Shown here: positions 42,797 to 51,698 of the stretch, piece by piece
How the letters are laid out: each line of letters starts with the position of its first letter
Numbering within the stretch: position 1 is the first letter of the stretch
NCBI GenBank assembly: GCA_016712415.1
Contig: JADJRC010000002.1
Span: forward strand, 558,001 to 622,000
Origin: Lewinellaceae bacterium
Lineage (GTDB): Bacteria; Bacteroidota; Bacteroidia; Chitinophagales; Saprospiraceae
DNA length: 64,000 bases
Direction: 5' to 3'
Notes under the pieces: model-generated
Database searches by the model: none
What the model was told of the DNA's origin: nothing
Seen by the model: only the letters and a program-made list of their open reading frames with translations
Program-made: the position numbers and the translations under genes

Positions 42797-45457
42797 TTAA
42801 CGCTGCAACACGACACGGCGTACGGCGGTTTCGCCGTCAACCGTTACGCGCAGGATGTAGGTTCCGTTGGCAAAGCCGGTCAGGTCGAGCGTTTGGCTCA
42901 ATCCGTTCACTTTGCCCGCGTTGAGGGAATGTACCGATTGTCCGAGGGTGTTCAGTATTTCAACACGAACGTCGGCAGCCTTGCTGAGTTCGAGTCCGAG
43001 CAAAGCGGTATTGGGCGTCGGGTTCGGACTGATAGTCAGCGATTTGACCGATTCAGGATCTTTCACCGAGGTAGTTACAGACACGGTTACGGTAATATCG
43101 TCGACACAACCCGTGAGATCGGATACAGTGGCCACGTAAGTCCCGCCGGCAAGTCCGGTCGGGTCTGCTGCCGTGGAGGTAAATCCGTTCGGTCCGGTCC
43201 AGGATACGTTGAATGCCGTTGGGTCCATCAGGAGATCTGTGAGGCCTCCGCTGACGGTAAGGTCAATGGAACCGTTGTTGCCCGGAGGGTTGGTTTCCTG
43301 CGTAAAGGTCGCTGTGCCGATGAGGGGCGAGAGTGCCGGCAGCAGTATGAGCTGCTGCGAAGTGCCCACAAAGAAGCACGCATTGCTAATGTCCAGTTGA
43401 TTCATGAACGCAGCGTCGGCCGGGAAAGAGTCGACGGCGCCGGCAACCACCACCGGGGTGAAGTACCAGACGGCATTTTGCGGCAGCAAAGTTCCGTTGT
43501 TGAGGAAGTTGGGTGCGTATATGGAAGGCACTACGCTGAAGTTGCCTACATAAGAGGCTTCCGTAGGCGGCCACGCGCCGGAAGTGAGCGGTGCGGTGGA
43601 GATCGCCCATCCCATGCCGTATACCGGGCCTATGATGTTAGGCAGGACAAACGTCGAGTTGTTGATTGCGAAGCTGGCCCCGGTTGCATCTGCGTTGCAG
43701 ACAAAGCCGCTGTTGGCAATGGAGTAGGTGCCCACGACACCTTCGGCGCAGGAGATGCTGGGGATACGCGTGATTTCGATACAGAACTGTCCGTCGGCAA
43801 TAAAGCCCTGCGACAAATCCGACCAGCCGTCGATCATCAGGTAGTAGTCTGTACCGCTGTCCGTTTCGATATCGAGCGCCGAGCGAAAATCATCTGCCGT
43901 GGAAAGGTCGTCGTTGCAATCCAGCAGGGTGAAGTTGCCGCATTCGCCGGTGTACAGCGCCATTTGCGTATCGCCGTCGTCGATGTAGTCGGTGGCATTG
44001 CACGGCACCGTTTCAACGTGATAGGTATCGCCGTCGCCGGTGAAAGTGTACCACATAGAGCCGTTGATGACGGGCGAGCTGTTCGGGAATCCGTCGAGCC
44101 AGCAACCGGGAGCTGTCGGATCTCCGGCATCAAAAGTTGCGTTGGTATTGTCGTACAGTCCGGTCAGTTGCGGGACGTTGGGCGTCTGGCCCAGGTACAG
44201 CGACAGGTCGACTGCCGCATCGCAGTTATCGACGTTGTACACAACTGCGGGCAGTTCCACATATTCTACATCGTCGACATAGAATGTGCTGATGTTGTTG
44301 GTGCCGAAAAAGTCGACACCGCCGAGGTCGCGGGTATAGGCGGCCTTTTTAACGAAATTGCCGTTGACGTAATAAGTTGCGATGTTGTTGTCGAGGTCGA
44401 ATACATGTTTGCACTCGAACCACGTGTCGTAGGGGAAGGTAAAGGTTGCCAGCGAAACATTGCCCCCGTCGGTGATTTCACCTTCGCCGTTGTTGTTGAA
44501 GAAATGGTTGAGATTCCAGTCGCCGGCGCCGCCGTTGCCGATAGGAACAGATTGCTGGATGTTGTAATAGCCGTTTTTGCCTGTCGGTACGTAAATATTA
44601 AATTTTAGTTCATACTTGCCGGTGCTTTTATTGCCCAGGTTGAGTATAACATCTTGCGGGCCGCCATTAGCAGCGGTGCTGATGATCTTGAGCGAATTAG
44701 GCGCTGTATTGGCCTGCTCCGTGGAAACGATGCCGTCTTCGGCGCCGCCTTCGGTGCCGCTCCAGGTAGTCCAGTGTGTGGCTTGCGGACCGAGTTTCAA
44801 TGCAGCGTTATAGGTGTCCAGGTTGTCGCAGATGATCGACATGGGGTTCTGGTCGCAGGTTACCGGGCCGCTTACGCTTTCCACCTGGATGTCGTCTACT
44901 TTCCAGGAGTATTCATAATTGCCTGTCCAGCGGAACTGGAGCATTACCCCGGCCTGGCCGTCGGCCTCCGGAATATCGACGCTGATCGAGCCGTTGAACA
45001 TTTGATCGGCCGGGAAGCCTGCCAGCAGGATATGCTCGGTCCAGGTTGCTCCGCCGTCGGTGCTGACATTCAGGGCTGCCACTGCGGTGGCGGAGAAGTG
45101 CGCATATTGCGCCCAGAAGGTAATAGTGGTATTGGTTGAGGCGGAACAATCGATCGAAGGGCCGGTAAGTGTCACATCGTGATCGAACTCTCCGTTGGTA
45201 TCAGAGTCGAACAGGAAAAATCCGTCTGCGGCTGTTGGAGCGGCAAAGTTCGGCGTGCCGAAAGTGGCCAGACTGGGATCGTTTTGCCAGGCCCACACTT
45301 CTGCGCCGCCATTGGCGCCGCCGTTGGCCCAGTCGGCTTCAGCAGCAGCCTGGTTAGAGAATGATTCGGTCCAGAAAACCTGGGAGAATGCGGTTTGAAG
45401 TCCAAGGGCCAGAAGAATAAGCATCAGGCCGCTTCTGAAAGCAGTTGATTTTGGCAT
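42797..45457 (-). CDS. T9SS-sorted secreted protein with CUB/MAM-like domains
   Basis: An 886-residue protein from the ATG at 45457 (MPKSTAFRSGLMLILLALGLQTAFSQ, signal peptide). The frame is open further upstream without a leader. The region VFWTESFSNQAAAEADWANG...FLFDSDTNGEFDHDVTLTGPSIDC looks like a MAM/jelly-roll domain. A LamG-like part (KYELKFNIYVPTGKNG...) follows. A segment NCDAAVDLSLYLGQ...SMWYTFTGDGDTYHVETVPC resembles Bacteroidota pre-peptidase/CUB-type domains. The T9SS type-A end has LTISPNPTPNTALLGLEL and FANGTYILRVTVDG. No catalytic residues are identified. It is probably a surface-binding protein. Confidence 0.85.
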   Translation of the reverse strand: MPKSTAFRSGLMLILLALGLQTAFSQVFWTESFSNQAAAEADWANGGANGGAEVWAWQNDPSLATFGTPNFAAPTAADGFFLFDSDTNGEFDHDVTLTGPSIDCSASTNTTITFWAQYAHFSATAVAALNVSTDGGATWTEHILLAGFPADQMFNGSISVDIPEADGQAGVMLQFRWTGNYEYSWKVDDIQVESVSGPVTCDQNPMSIICDNLDTYNAALKLGPQATHWTTWSGTEGGAEDGIVSTEQANTAPNSLKIISTAANGGPQDVILNLGNKSTGKYELKFNIYVPTGKNGYYNIQQSVPIGNGGAGDWNLNHFFNNNGEGEITDGGNVSLATFTFPYDTWFECKHVFDLDNNIATYYVNGNFVKKAAYTRDLGGVDFFGTNNISTFYVDDVEYVELPAVVYNVDNCDAAVDLSLYLGQTPNVPQLTGLYDNTNATFDAGDPTAPGCWLDGFPNSSPVINGSMWYTFTGDGDTYHVETVPCNATDYIDDGDTQMALYTGECGNFTLLDCNDDLSTADDFRSALDIETDSGTDYYLMIDGWSDLSQGFIADGQFCIEITRIPSISCAEGVVGTYSIANSGFVCNADATGASFAINNSTFVLPNIIGPVYGMGWAISTAPLTSGAWPPTEASYVGNFSVVPSIYAPNFLNNGTLLPQNAVWYFTPVVVAGAVDSFPADAAFMNQLDISNACFFVGTSQQLILLPALSPLIGTATFTQETNPPGNNGSIDLTVSGGLTDLLMDPTAFNVSWTGPNGFTSTAADPTGLAGGTYVATVSDLTGCVDDITVTVSVTTSVKDPESVKSLTISPNPTPNTALLGLELSKAADVRVEILNTLGQSVHSLNAGKVNGLSQTLDLTGFANGTYILRVTVDGETAVRRVVLQR

Positions 45458-45643
45458 AAAGCAAATGATTTGGTTAACAGTAGTATGCGAATAATTGCAC
45501 TGACAATATTCCAAAAAGAATCGGTCTCGGGCTGCATTCGCAGGCGATTTTTTGTTCAGCGCATTGTCCGGGCAATATTTATTCTTGCTAACCTGATGAT
45601 AACCAAATCATTAAGTCAGGCGTTTTTAAAGACGCCCCATGCC

Positions 45644-46306
45644 TTATACATTGAGGTAGTTCATCAGCGAGTCGTATCGCTCGCGCAATCCGTCGGCATG
45701 TTCGATCTCGCCGAAGGTTTCTTTTACGGTGTATTCGTGGCGCTCAAGGGAGGCAATCACCCTGCCGAGGTCGTTGCGGTTTAGTTTCAAGGTGACCTCA
45801 ACCTCTTCCGGGTCGGGCGTGGAAGTGACAAAAGCGCTGAGGATACGCACATTTTCTTCTTCCACAATTCGGGCAATATTGGCCAGGGAGTAGTCGCGCC
45901 GGTTCATTTCCAGCAACAGTACGGCCCCCGGTTCGGTGAAGGAGCCTGTATGGGCAAAAAAGCGCAGGAGGTCGTTCTGGGAAATAAGGCCCAGGTATTT
46001 GCCCTGATCATCTGTGACGGGTATGACGGTCAGGCGGTTTTCGCCCATGACGCGCATGACTTCGAATATGTGCTCGTTTTCACGCACGGAGAAGCCGCGC
46101 AGCAACGAGAAATCGTACAAACCGATCGGTTCGTAGAGTTTATGGTTAAAAATGTCTTCTTCGGAAAGCAGACCCACCAGTTTGCCATCGTTTATCACGG
46201 GGAGGTGTTTCACGTGATAATCGCTGAGCAGGTGAAAAGCATCGCGGCCAGTCTGTTCGACCGACAATGCCGGAATATCAAGTGCGATTAAAGATTTAGC
46301 AGTCAT
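45644..46306 (-). CDS. CBS-domain protein
   Basis: A 220-residue cytoplasmic protein. Two CBS motifs fill the first ~120 residues: DAFHLLSDYHVKHLPVINDGKLVGLLSEEDIFN, and HIFEVMRVMGENRLTVIPVTDDQGKYLGLISQNDLL. A C-terminal ACT-like domain follows (GAVLLLEMNRRDYSLANIARIVEEENVRILSAFV). Such proteins sense adenosyl nucleotides or amino acids. The partner is unknown. It stands alone between a T9SS gene and the divergent DUF1460 gene. Confidence 0.85.
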   Translation of the reverse strand: MTAKSLIALDIPALSVEQTGRDAFHLLSDYHVKHLPVINDGKLVGLLSEEDIFNHKLYEPIGLYDFSLLRGFSVRENEHIFEVMRVMGENRLTVIPVTDDQGKYLGLISQNDLLRFFAHTGSFTEPGAVLLLEMNRRDYSLANIARIVEEENVRILSAFVTSTPDPEEVEVTLKLNRNDLGRVIASLERHEYTVKETFGEIEHADGLRERYDSLMNYLNV

Positions 46307-46456
46307 GACAGAACGGGATTAGGGTTGTGGATAAATCGAGCGTTGAAAACAAAACATTGAAACGCCCTTTTAGTTAGTATAGACGCTAAAAAAAGCCCGT
46401 CGGCACAAATATGGGTGAATTTTTTTTCAATAAAAGTCCAATTTTCACATATAGGT

Positions 46457-46464
46457 TAAGTTTG
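46457..46464 (+). promoter_or_regulatory. -7 box for the DUF1460 gene
   Basis: TAAGTTTG fits TAnnTTTG. Its last base is the G of the in-frame GTG at 46464, so that codon cannot be the start. The ATG at 46479 is favoured. Confidence 0.45.
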
Positions 46465-46478
46465 TGTCTGAAATAACT

Positions 46479-47351
46479 ATGAATATACGTGTTTCTCTCA
46501 CATTGATGCTCGGGCTATTGCTGCTTCATTTCACGGTACTTGCACCGGCTAAAACCGGAGATGCAAATCGCCGCCTCCAGGATTACAATCCGCTGGATTC
46601 AGCCATTTTCATGGAAAAACAACAGGTTGCCGTACAGGAAGCAACCCTCGTTTCCAAAACGCTGGCAGTGGCCAAATCGTTCCTGGGCGCGCCTTACGTA
46701 ACCGGAACGCTGGAAGGTAATGCCCGGGAGCAACTGGTGGTCAACCTCCGCCAACTCGACTGCTGGACCCTGGTGGAATGCAGCCTCGCCATCGCGCAGA
46801 CGGGCGACGGTGTATTCGGCGACTATTTATCCCGACTCCGGCAACTCCGGTACTGGGGTGGCACCATCGATGGGTACGGATCGCGTATCCACTACTTTAC
46901 CGGCTGGTTGCTGCAAGCGGAAAAAAGCGAAATGCTTAGCGATTTAACCCGCGACCTGGGCGGTATCCCGTACCGGAAAAAAATAAACTATATCACAGCC
47001 CGGCCTGCAAAATACCCCAGGATCAACAAGCCGGAAACCCTCCGGGCACTTGCAGCCGCTGAAAAACGTATTAACGCACACAGCTGGTTCTATATCCCGC
47101 AGGCCAAAATCAGCGCGATCGAGCAGCAGATTGAAGACGGCGACATCATACTGCTGACCTCTGCGAAGCGCGATCTCGACATTGCCCATCAGGGATTTGC
47201 CGTGCGCCAGAACGGGCACGTTCATCTGCTCCACGCTTCTTCCCTGTCGAAGAAAGTCATTATTTCGAAGCAGCCGCTGGCGCAATACGTGCTCGCCCAA
47301 AAAGGCCAAACGGGTATCATGATAGCCAGAATAAAATCAGGGTCTGATTGA
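46479..47351 (+). CDS. DUF1460 (N-acetylmuramoyl-L-alanine amidase-like) protein
   Basis: A 290-residue protein from the ATG at 46479 (MNIRVSLTLMLGLLLLHFTVL, signal peptide). It has the DUF1460 signature: KSFLGAPYVTGTLEG, NLRQLDCWTLVECSLAIAQ with the presumed catalytic Cys, YWGGTIDGYGSRIHYFTGWL, and IAHQGFAVRQNGHVHLLHASS with the presumed catalytic His. The fold is NlpC/P60-like, acting on peptidoglycan stem peptides in the periplasm. The in-frame GTG at 46464 is less likely because it overlaps the promoter box. Confidence 0.88.
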   Translation: MNIRVSLTLMLGLLLLHFTVLAPAKTGDANRRLQDYNPLDSAIFMEKQQVAVQEATLVSKTLAVAKSFLGAPYVTGTLEGNAREQLVVNLRQLDCWTLVECSLAIAQTGDGVFGDYLSRLRQLRYWGGTIDGYGSRIHYFTGWLLQAEKSEMLSDLTRDLGGIPYRKKINYITARPAKYPRINKPETLRALAAAEKRINAHSWFYIPQAKISAIEQQIEDGDIILLTSAKRDLDIAHQGFAVRQNGHVHLLHASSLSKKVIISKQPLAQYVLAQKGQTGIMIARIKSGSD

Positions 47352-47361
47352 TATTGTGATT

Positions 47362-47369
47362 TACCTTTG
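47362..47369 (+). promoter_or_regulatory. -7 box for the amidohydrolase gene
   Basis: TACCTTTG fits TAnnTTTG and lies 37 nt before the presumed TTG start at 47407. It begins 10 bp after the DUF1460 stop. Confidence 0.45.
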
Positions 47370-47406
47370 GTACGCTTGATTTTTTTTAAACCTAAACCGC
47401 ATTGTT

Positions 47407-48696
47407 TTGACTCTTCTCCTTCGGTGCATTATCCCATGCTTGCTGGCATTTGCTGCCACCGCGCTTTTCAGCCAAACGACTTATCTGCATTGTGGCAGGA
47501 TCATTCCCATCACCGGTGAGCCGCAAACGGAAGTTACCCTGATCGTGGAGGGCAACAAGATAGCCCGAATCGAAAAAGGATATCTTTCCGCAGCACCCGG
47601 CGCTGACGTGATCGACCTGAAGGGCAAAACCGTGCTTCCGGGCCTGATCGACCTGCATGTACACATCGAATCGGAACAAAGCCGCAGCTCGTACAACGAG
47701 CGGTACACTTTCAACCCGGCAGATATTGCTTTTCGCGCCGCCGTTTATGCACAACGCACCCTGAATGCAGGTTTTACTACAGTGCGCGATCTTGGCGGCA
47801 CCGGCGTCAACATCGCTCTGCGTAATGCTATCAACAGCGGCTGGGCCTCCGGGCCGCGCATCATAACGGTGGGCAAGGCCCTGAGCATCACCGGCGGGCA
47901 CGGCGACCCCACCACCGGCGCACGCTGGGACCTTTTTGATCCGCCCCTGGGAGCGGAAGACGGTATCGCCGACGGTCCCGACGCATGCCGCACCGCCGTA
48001 CGCACCCAGGTCAAGCGCGGCGCCGACTGGATCAAGGTATGCGCCACGGGCGGTGTGCTCAGCCTGGCCCGCGACGGAAGGTTGCCCCATTACGCCGAAG
48101 ATGAACTCACGGCTATCGTGAAAACGGCCCGTGACCTTGGCGTGGATGTGGCAGCCCACGCCCACGGCGACGAAGGCATGCGTCGCGCCGTGGAAGCCGG
48201 CGTCATAACCATCGAACACGGCACTTTCATGAGTGAAGCCACCATGGATGCCATGATCAAACACGGTACCTGGTATGTGCCTACCCTCACGGCAGGCAGC
48301 GCCGTCAGTGACAGCGCCAAATACGCCAAAGGTTTTTTTCCGGAAGTGGTACGGGTAAAAGCCCTGGAAATCGGCCCGACGATACAGGAGACGCTGCGCA
48401 AGGCTTATAAAAAAGGGGTGAAAATTGCTTTTGGTACGGATGCCGGCGTGTACCCGCACGGCAAGAACGCCCTCGAGTTCAAATACATGGCAGAAGCCGG
48501 TATGAAAAATACAGACATCCTGCGCTCCGCCACGCTCGACGCAGCCACCGTGCTCCGCATGAATGATCGCATCGGTACCATTGAAGCCGGTAAACTGGCC
48601 GACCTCATCGCCGTCGAAGGGAATCCACTCGACGATATCGGCGCCATGCAACGGATCGTTTTTGTCATGAAAGACGGGGTGAAAGTTAGGCGGTAG
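47407..48696 (+). CDS. Secreted metal-dependent amidohydrolase
   Basis: A 429-residue protein of the amidohydrolase superfamily (imidazolonepropionase/prolidase-like branch). A signal peptide (CIIPCLLAFAATALFSQ) is followed by TTYLHCGRIIPITGEP. Metal ligands are DLHVHIE, a candidate Lys in RGADWIKVCATGG, AAHAHGDEG, TIEHGTF and GTDAGVYPHG. C-terminal composite-domain segments read IGTIEAGKLADLIAVEGNPLDDI. It hydrolyses a C-N bond outside the cytoplasm, with substrate unknown but peptides likely. No ATG or GTG exists at the N-terminus. TTG at 47407 is the likely start, or else ATT at 47401. Confidence 0.88.
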   Translation: MTLLLRCIIPCLLAFAATALFSQTTYLHCGRIIPITGEPQTEVTLIVEGNKIARIEKGYLSAAPGADVIDLKGKTVLPGLIDLHVHIESEQSRSSYNERYTFNPADIAFRAAVYAQRTLNAGFTTVRDLGGTGVNIALRNAINSGWASGPRIITVGKALSITGGHGDPTTGARWDLFDPPLGAEDGIADGPDACRTAVRTQVKRGADWIKVCATGGVLSLARDGRLPHYAEDELTAIVKTARDLGVDVAAHAHGDEGMRRAVEAGVITIEHGTFMSEATMDAMIKHGTWYVPTLTAGSAVSDSAKYAKGFFPEVVRVKALEIGPTIQETLRKAYKKGVKIAFGTDAGVYPHGKNALEFKYMAEAGMKNTDILRSATLDAATVLRMNDRIGTIEAGKLADLIAVEGNPLDDIGAMQRIVFVMKDGVKVRR

Positions 48697-48746
48697 GCAG
48701 TGGCAGTTGGAACAACGATACCCCCGCAACCTCGCAATCCATAATT

Positions 48747-50060
48747 ATGTATCTAACCAATCGTTTTTTCTGGCTATTCGGCGGTATTGCGGCGTTTTTT
48801 GCGCTGGCATTTCCTTTCGGCATATTGCTTCCGCTGGCGAAAACACTGTTCGTGGCGGCGCTTGTCCTGACGGCTACCGATATGGCATTGTTATTCCGGC
48901 GCAAACCGGCGCTGCAATGCAGGCGGATACTACATCCTGTTTTTTCACTGAGCGACCCCAATCCGGTCAAATTATATATAGAAAACCAGGGAAACCTGCA
49001 CCTGAACGTTGCTGTTGCCGACGAGTTGCCCGTACAGTTTCAGCGCCGCGATTTTGACATAAAAATATCGCTGCCTCCGTATAAGCCCTATGTTGCCGAA
49101 CACGAACTGACGCCGTTGTCGCGCGGTGTATATGCCTTTGGCAATATCAATGTTTTTGCGGCAACCCGGATCGGGCTGGCGGAGCGACGCCTCGTTTTCC
49201 AACAGCCGGAAGAGGTGTCGGTGTATCCCTCAATTGTCCAGATGAAGCGATACGAACTGCGGGCCATGCGGCACATTGCCCATGAAACGGGGATCAAGAA
49301 AATGCGCCGCATCGGCCATTCCTACGAATTTGAGCAGATCAAAAACTATGTTCAGGGCGACGATTACAGGAGTGTCAACTGGAAGGCTTCGAGCCGCCGC
49401 GCGGCACTGATGGTAAACCAGTACGAAGACGAACGCAGCCAGCAGGTGTATTGCATCGTAGACAAGAGCAGGGCCATGAAGATGCCCTTCGAGGGTTTGA
49501 GCCTGATGGATTATGCCATCAATACGGCCCTGGCGATCAGCAATATCATCCTGAAAAAACAGGACAAGGCAGGGCTGCTCACCTTTTCCAACGTGATCGG
49601 CGCCACCCTCAAGGCTGAACGCGATACGGGGCAGTTGACCCGTATCCTCGAATCGCTGTACCGGGAAAAAGAACGTCCCGGTGAATCGAATTACGAACTG
49701 CTTTACGAAGCCGTGCGGCGCCTCATCGGCGCGCGCTCCCTGTTGTTGCTGTTCACCAATTTTGAAAGCACCTATGCCCTGGAGCGTGCGCTGCCTACCT
49801 TACGCCGCCTCAACCGCTTCCACCTGCTGGTCGTCGTGTTTTTTGAAAACACCGAGATACGCAGGCTGGCACAGGAAGAAGTGGACACAACCGCCGACAT
49901 ATACCGCCAGACGGTAGCCAGACAGTTTTTGCAGGAAAAAAAGGAAATGGTGTACAAACTGCGCCAATACGGTATTCAGGCAATTCTCACCAAGCCGCAG
50001 GACCTGACGCTGAACACGATCAACAAGTACCTGGAGTTAAAGTCGAGGGGGTTGATTTAA
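48747..50060 (+). CDS. DUF58 domain protein
   Basis: A 437-residue protein with two N-terminal hydrophobic helices (~residues 5-45: FFWLFGGIAAFFALAFPFGILLPL, KTLFVAALVLTATDMALLF). A beta-rich part follows. The DUF58 block has GHSYEFEQIKNYVQGDDYRSVNWKASSRRAALMVNQYE, then YCIVDKSRAM and MDYAINTALAISNIILKKQDKAGLLTFSN, a vWA-like domain with an aspartate at the metal site. DUF58 proteins usually stand with MoxR AAA+ ATPases. None is adjacent here. Its role may be in membrane protein or envelope assembly. Confidence 0.85.
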   Translation: MYLTNRFFWLFGGIAAFFALAFPFGILLPLAKTLFVAALVLTATDMALLFRRKPALQCRRILHPVFSLSDPNPVKLYIENQGNLHLNVAVADELPVQFQRRDFDIKISLPPYKPYVAEHELTPLSRGVYAFGNINVFAATRIGLAERRLVFQQPEEVSVYPSIVQMKRYELRAMRHIAHETGIKKMRRIGHSYEFEQIKNYVQGDDYRSVNWKASSRRAALMVNQYEDERSQQVYCIVDKSRAMKMPFEGLSLMDYAINTALAISNIILKKQDKAGLLTFSNVIGATLKAERDTGQLTRILESLYREKERPGESNYELLYEAVRRLIGARSLLLLFTNFESTYALERALPTLRRLNRFHLLVVVFFENTEIRRLAQEEVDTTADIYRQTVARQFLQEKKEMVYKLRQYGIQAILTKPQDLTLNTINKYLELKSRGLI

Positions 50061-50067
50061 ACCAGGC

Positions 50068-51252
50068 TTACACCCCCACTTGATCCGCAATAACCGGCAC
50101 GTACAACTCCCCGTTCAGTACATTTCTGGAAATCACGATGCGTTGCACCTCTGAGGTGCCCTCGTATATCTGGGTGATTTTGGCATCGCGCATGAGGCGT
50201 TCGACGTGGTATTCTTTCACAAAACCGTAGCCGCCGTGTATCTGTACCGCTTCGACGGTGTGGCGCATGGCAACCTCGGAAGCAAAGAGTTTGGCCATGG
50301 CAGCAGCCTGGGCGTAGTCCTGCCCGTGGTCTTTCATAACGGCGGCGCGGTACACCAGCAACCGCGCGGCCTCAATTTCCGTGGCCATGTCGGCGATCTT
50401 GAACGCGATGGCCTGGTGCTGACTGATAGGCTTGCCGAAAGCGCTCCGCTCCCTGGAGTATGCAACAGAAAGTTCGTAGGCCCCTGCGGCAATACCAAGC
50501 GCTTGCGAGGCGATACCGATGCGGCCGCCCGAGAGTGTCTGCATGGCAAATTTGAAGCCGAAGCCGTCCTCGCCGATCCGATTTTCCTTCGGAACTTTCA
50601 CGTCGTTGTACATGATCGACGTCGTATCCGACGACCGGATACCTAATTTGTCTTCCTTGGCGCCGATGGTCACGCCGGGCCAGCCGGCCTCCACGATCAG
50701 GCAATTGATGCCGCGATGCCCCTTGTCGACATCGGTTTGCGCCATGACGAGGTGGAGTTTGGACGTGGCGCCGTTGGTGATCCAGTTTTTGGTGCCGTTG
50801 AGCAGGTAATGGTCGCCCATGTCGACAGCGGTAGTGCGCTGGCTGGTGGCATCGGAACCGGCCTCGGGTTCGGACAGGCAAAAAGAGCCGATCCATTCGC
50901 CCGACGTCAGTTTGGGCAGGTATTTCTGTTTTTGTTCTTCTGTGCCGTGTTGCAGGATGCCCCAGCATACCAGCGAGTTGTTGACCGACATAATAACCGA
51001 ACAGGAGCTGTCGATTTTGCTGATTTCCTCCATTGCCAGCACATAGGAAAGGGTATCCATGCCGCCGCCGCCATATTCAGGTGGCACCATCATGCCGAGA
51101 AAACCGAGTTCTCCCATCATTTTCACCTGTTCGTGCGGATAAATACCTTTGGAGTCGCGCTCGATGACGCCTGGTTTCAGTTCATTTTGGGCAAAATCGC
51201 GTGCAGCTTGCTGTACAGCCAGGTGTTCTTCGGTCAGTTGAAACATAGTCAC
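50068..51252 (-). CDS. Acyl-CoA dehydrogenase
   Basis: A 394-residue flavoprotein, convergent with the DUF58 gene. It starts MTMFQLTEEHLAVQQAARDFAQNELKPG. Signature 1 is GSFCLSEPEAGSDATSQRTTA. The flavin/CoA stretch is YLLNGTKNWITNGATS, and FAMQTLSGGRIGIASQALGIA follows. The catalytic base region QIHGGYGFVKEYHVERLMRDAKITQIYEGTSEVQRIVI fits short-chain (butyryl-CoA type) enzymes, with Glu in YEGTSE. It oxidises acyl-CoA to enoyl-CoA and passes electrons to ETF. The start could be either ATG at 51252 or 51246. Confidence 0.95.
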   Translation of the reverse strand: MTMFQLTEEHLAVQQAARDFAQNELKPGVIERDSKGIYPHEQVKMMGELGFLGMMVPPEYGGGGMDTLSYVLAMEEISKIDSSCSVIMSVNNSLVCWGILQHGTEEQKQKYLPKLTSGEWIGSFCLSEPEAGSDATSQRTTAVDMGDHYLLNGTKNWITNGATSKLHLVMAQTDVDKGHRGINCLIVEAGWPGVTIGAKEDKLGIRSSDTTSIMYNDVKVPKENRIGEDGFGFKFAMQTLSGGRIGIASQALGIAAGAYELSVAYSRERSAFGKPISQHQAIAFKIADMATEIEAARLLVYRAAVMKDHGQDYAQAAAMAKLFASEVAMRHTVEAVQIHGGYGFVKEYHVERLMRDAKITQIYEGTSEVQRIVISRNVLNGELYVPVIADQVGV

Positions 51253-51444
51253 TAACGTTTGACGGTGGACGATAGACAGTTATCGGCTCGTTGCAGTGGT
51301 GAAGCCGATTTCCGGCCGCGAAAATACGCCGAGTTGCCGGAAAAAAGGCTTTTTTTATTTCTTTTGCATATCCTTCCGGCCCCATCAGGTAATCCGGGTA
51401 AAAATTGTTTCAGGCTTTGTTTTCAGACAGCTTCGCTGCATTGA

Positions 51445-51593
51445 CCCCGTCTGACGCGCAGCGTCTGCACGGGGAGAGCAGCGCACAATCATTCCCCGTA
51501 CAGACGCTGCGCGTCAGACGGGGCCATTCCCCGTACAGACGCTGCGCGTCAGACGGGGCCATTCCCCGTGCAGACGCTGCGCGTCAGACGGGG
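51445..51593. repeat. Four-unit palindromic array (30-bp units)
   Basis: Units lie at 51445-51474, 51494-51523, 51529-51558 and 51564-51593. The last three share a 35-bp period and read CCCCGT(A/G)CAGACGCTGCGC.... The first unit is the exact reverse complement of the fourth. Each unit can fold through CCCCGT/ACGGGG and GACGC/GCGTC. The open frame upstream of the aminopeptidase runs through it by chance. No gene is seen in 51253-51698. Confidence 0.85.
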
Positions 51594-51698
51594 ACCACCG
51601 CCGTTCCAAATCTTTGTGAATATTTCACTGCCGGTTTTTTCTGTTCTTTGCGGAAGAAAACGCGCACTACAAACCATTCACCAGCTTCCGCCTCCTTG

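Noticed and set aside
51405..51698. N-terminal extension of the aminopeptidase
   Set aside because: The extra 98 codons translate the palindromic array and have no family similarity. The ATG at 51699 begins the conserved part.
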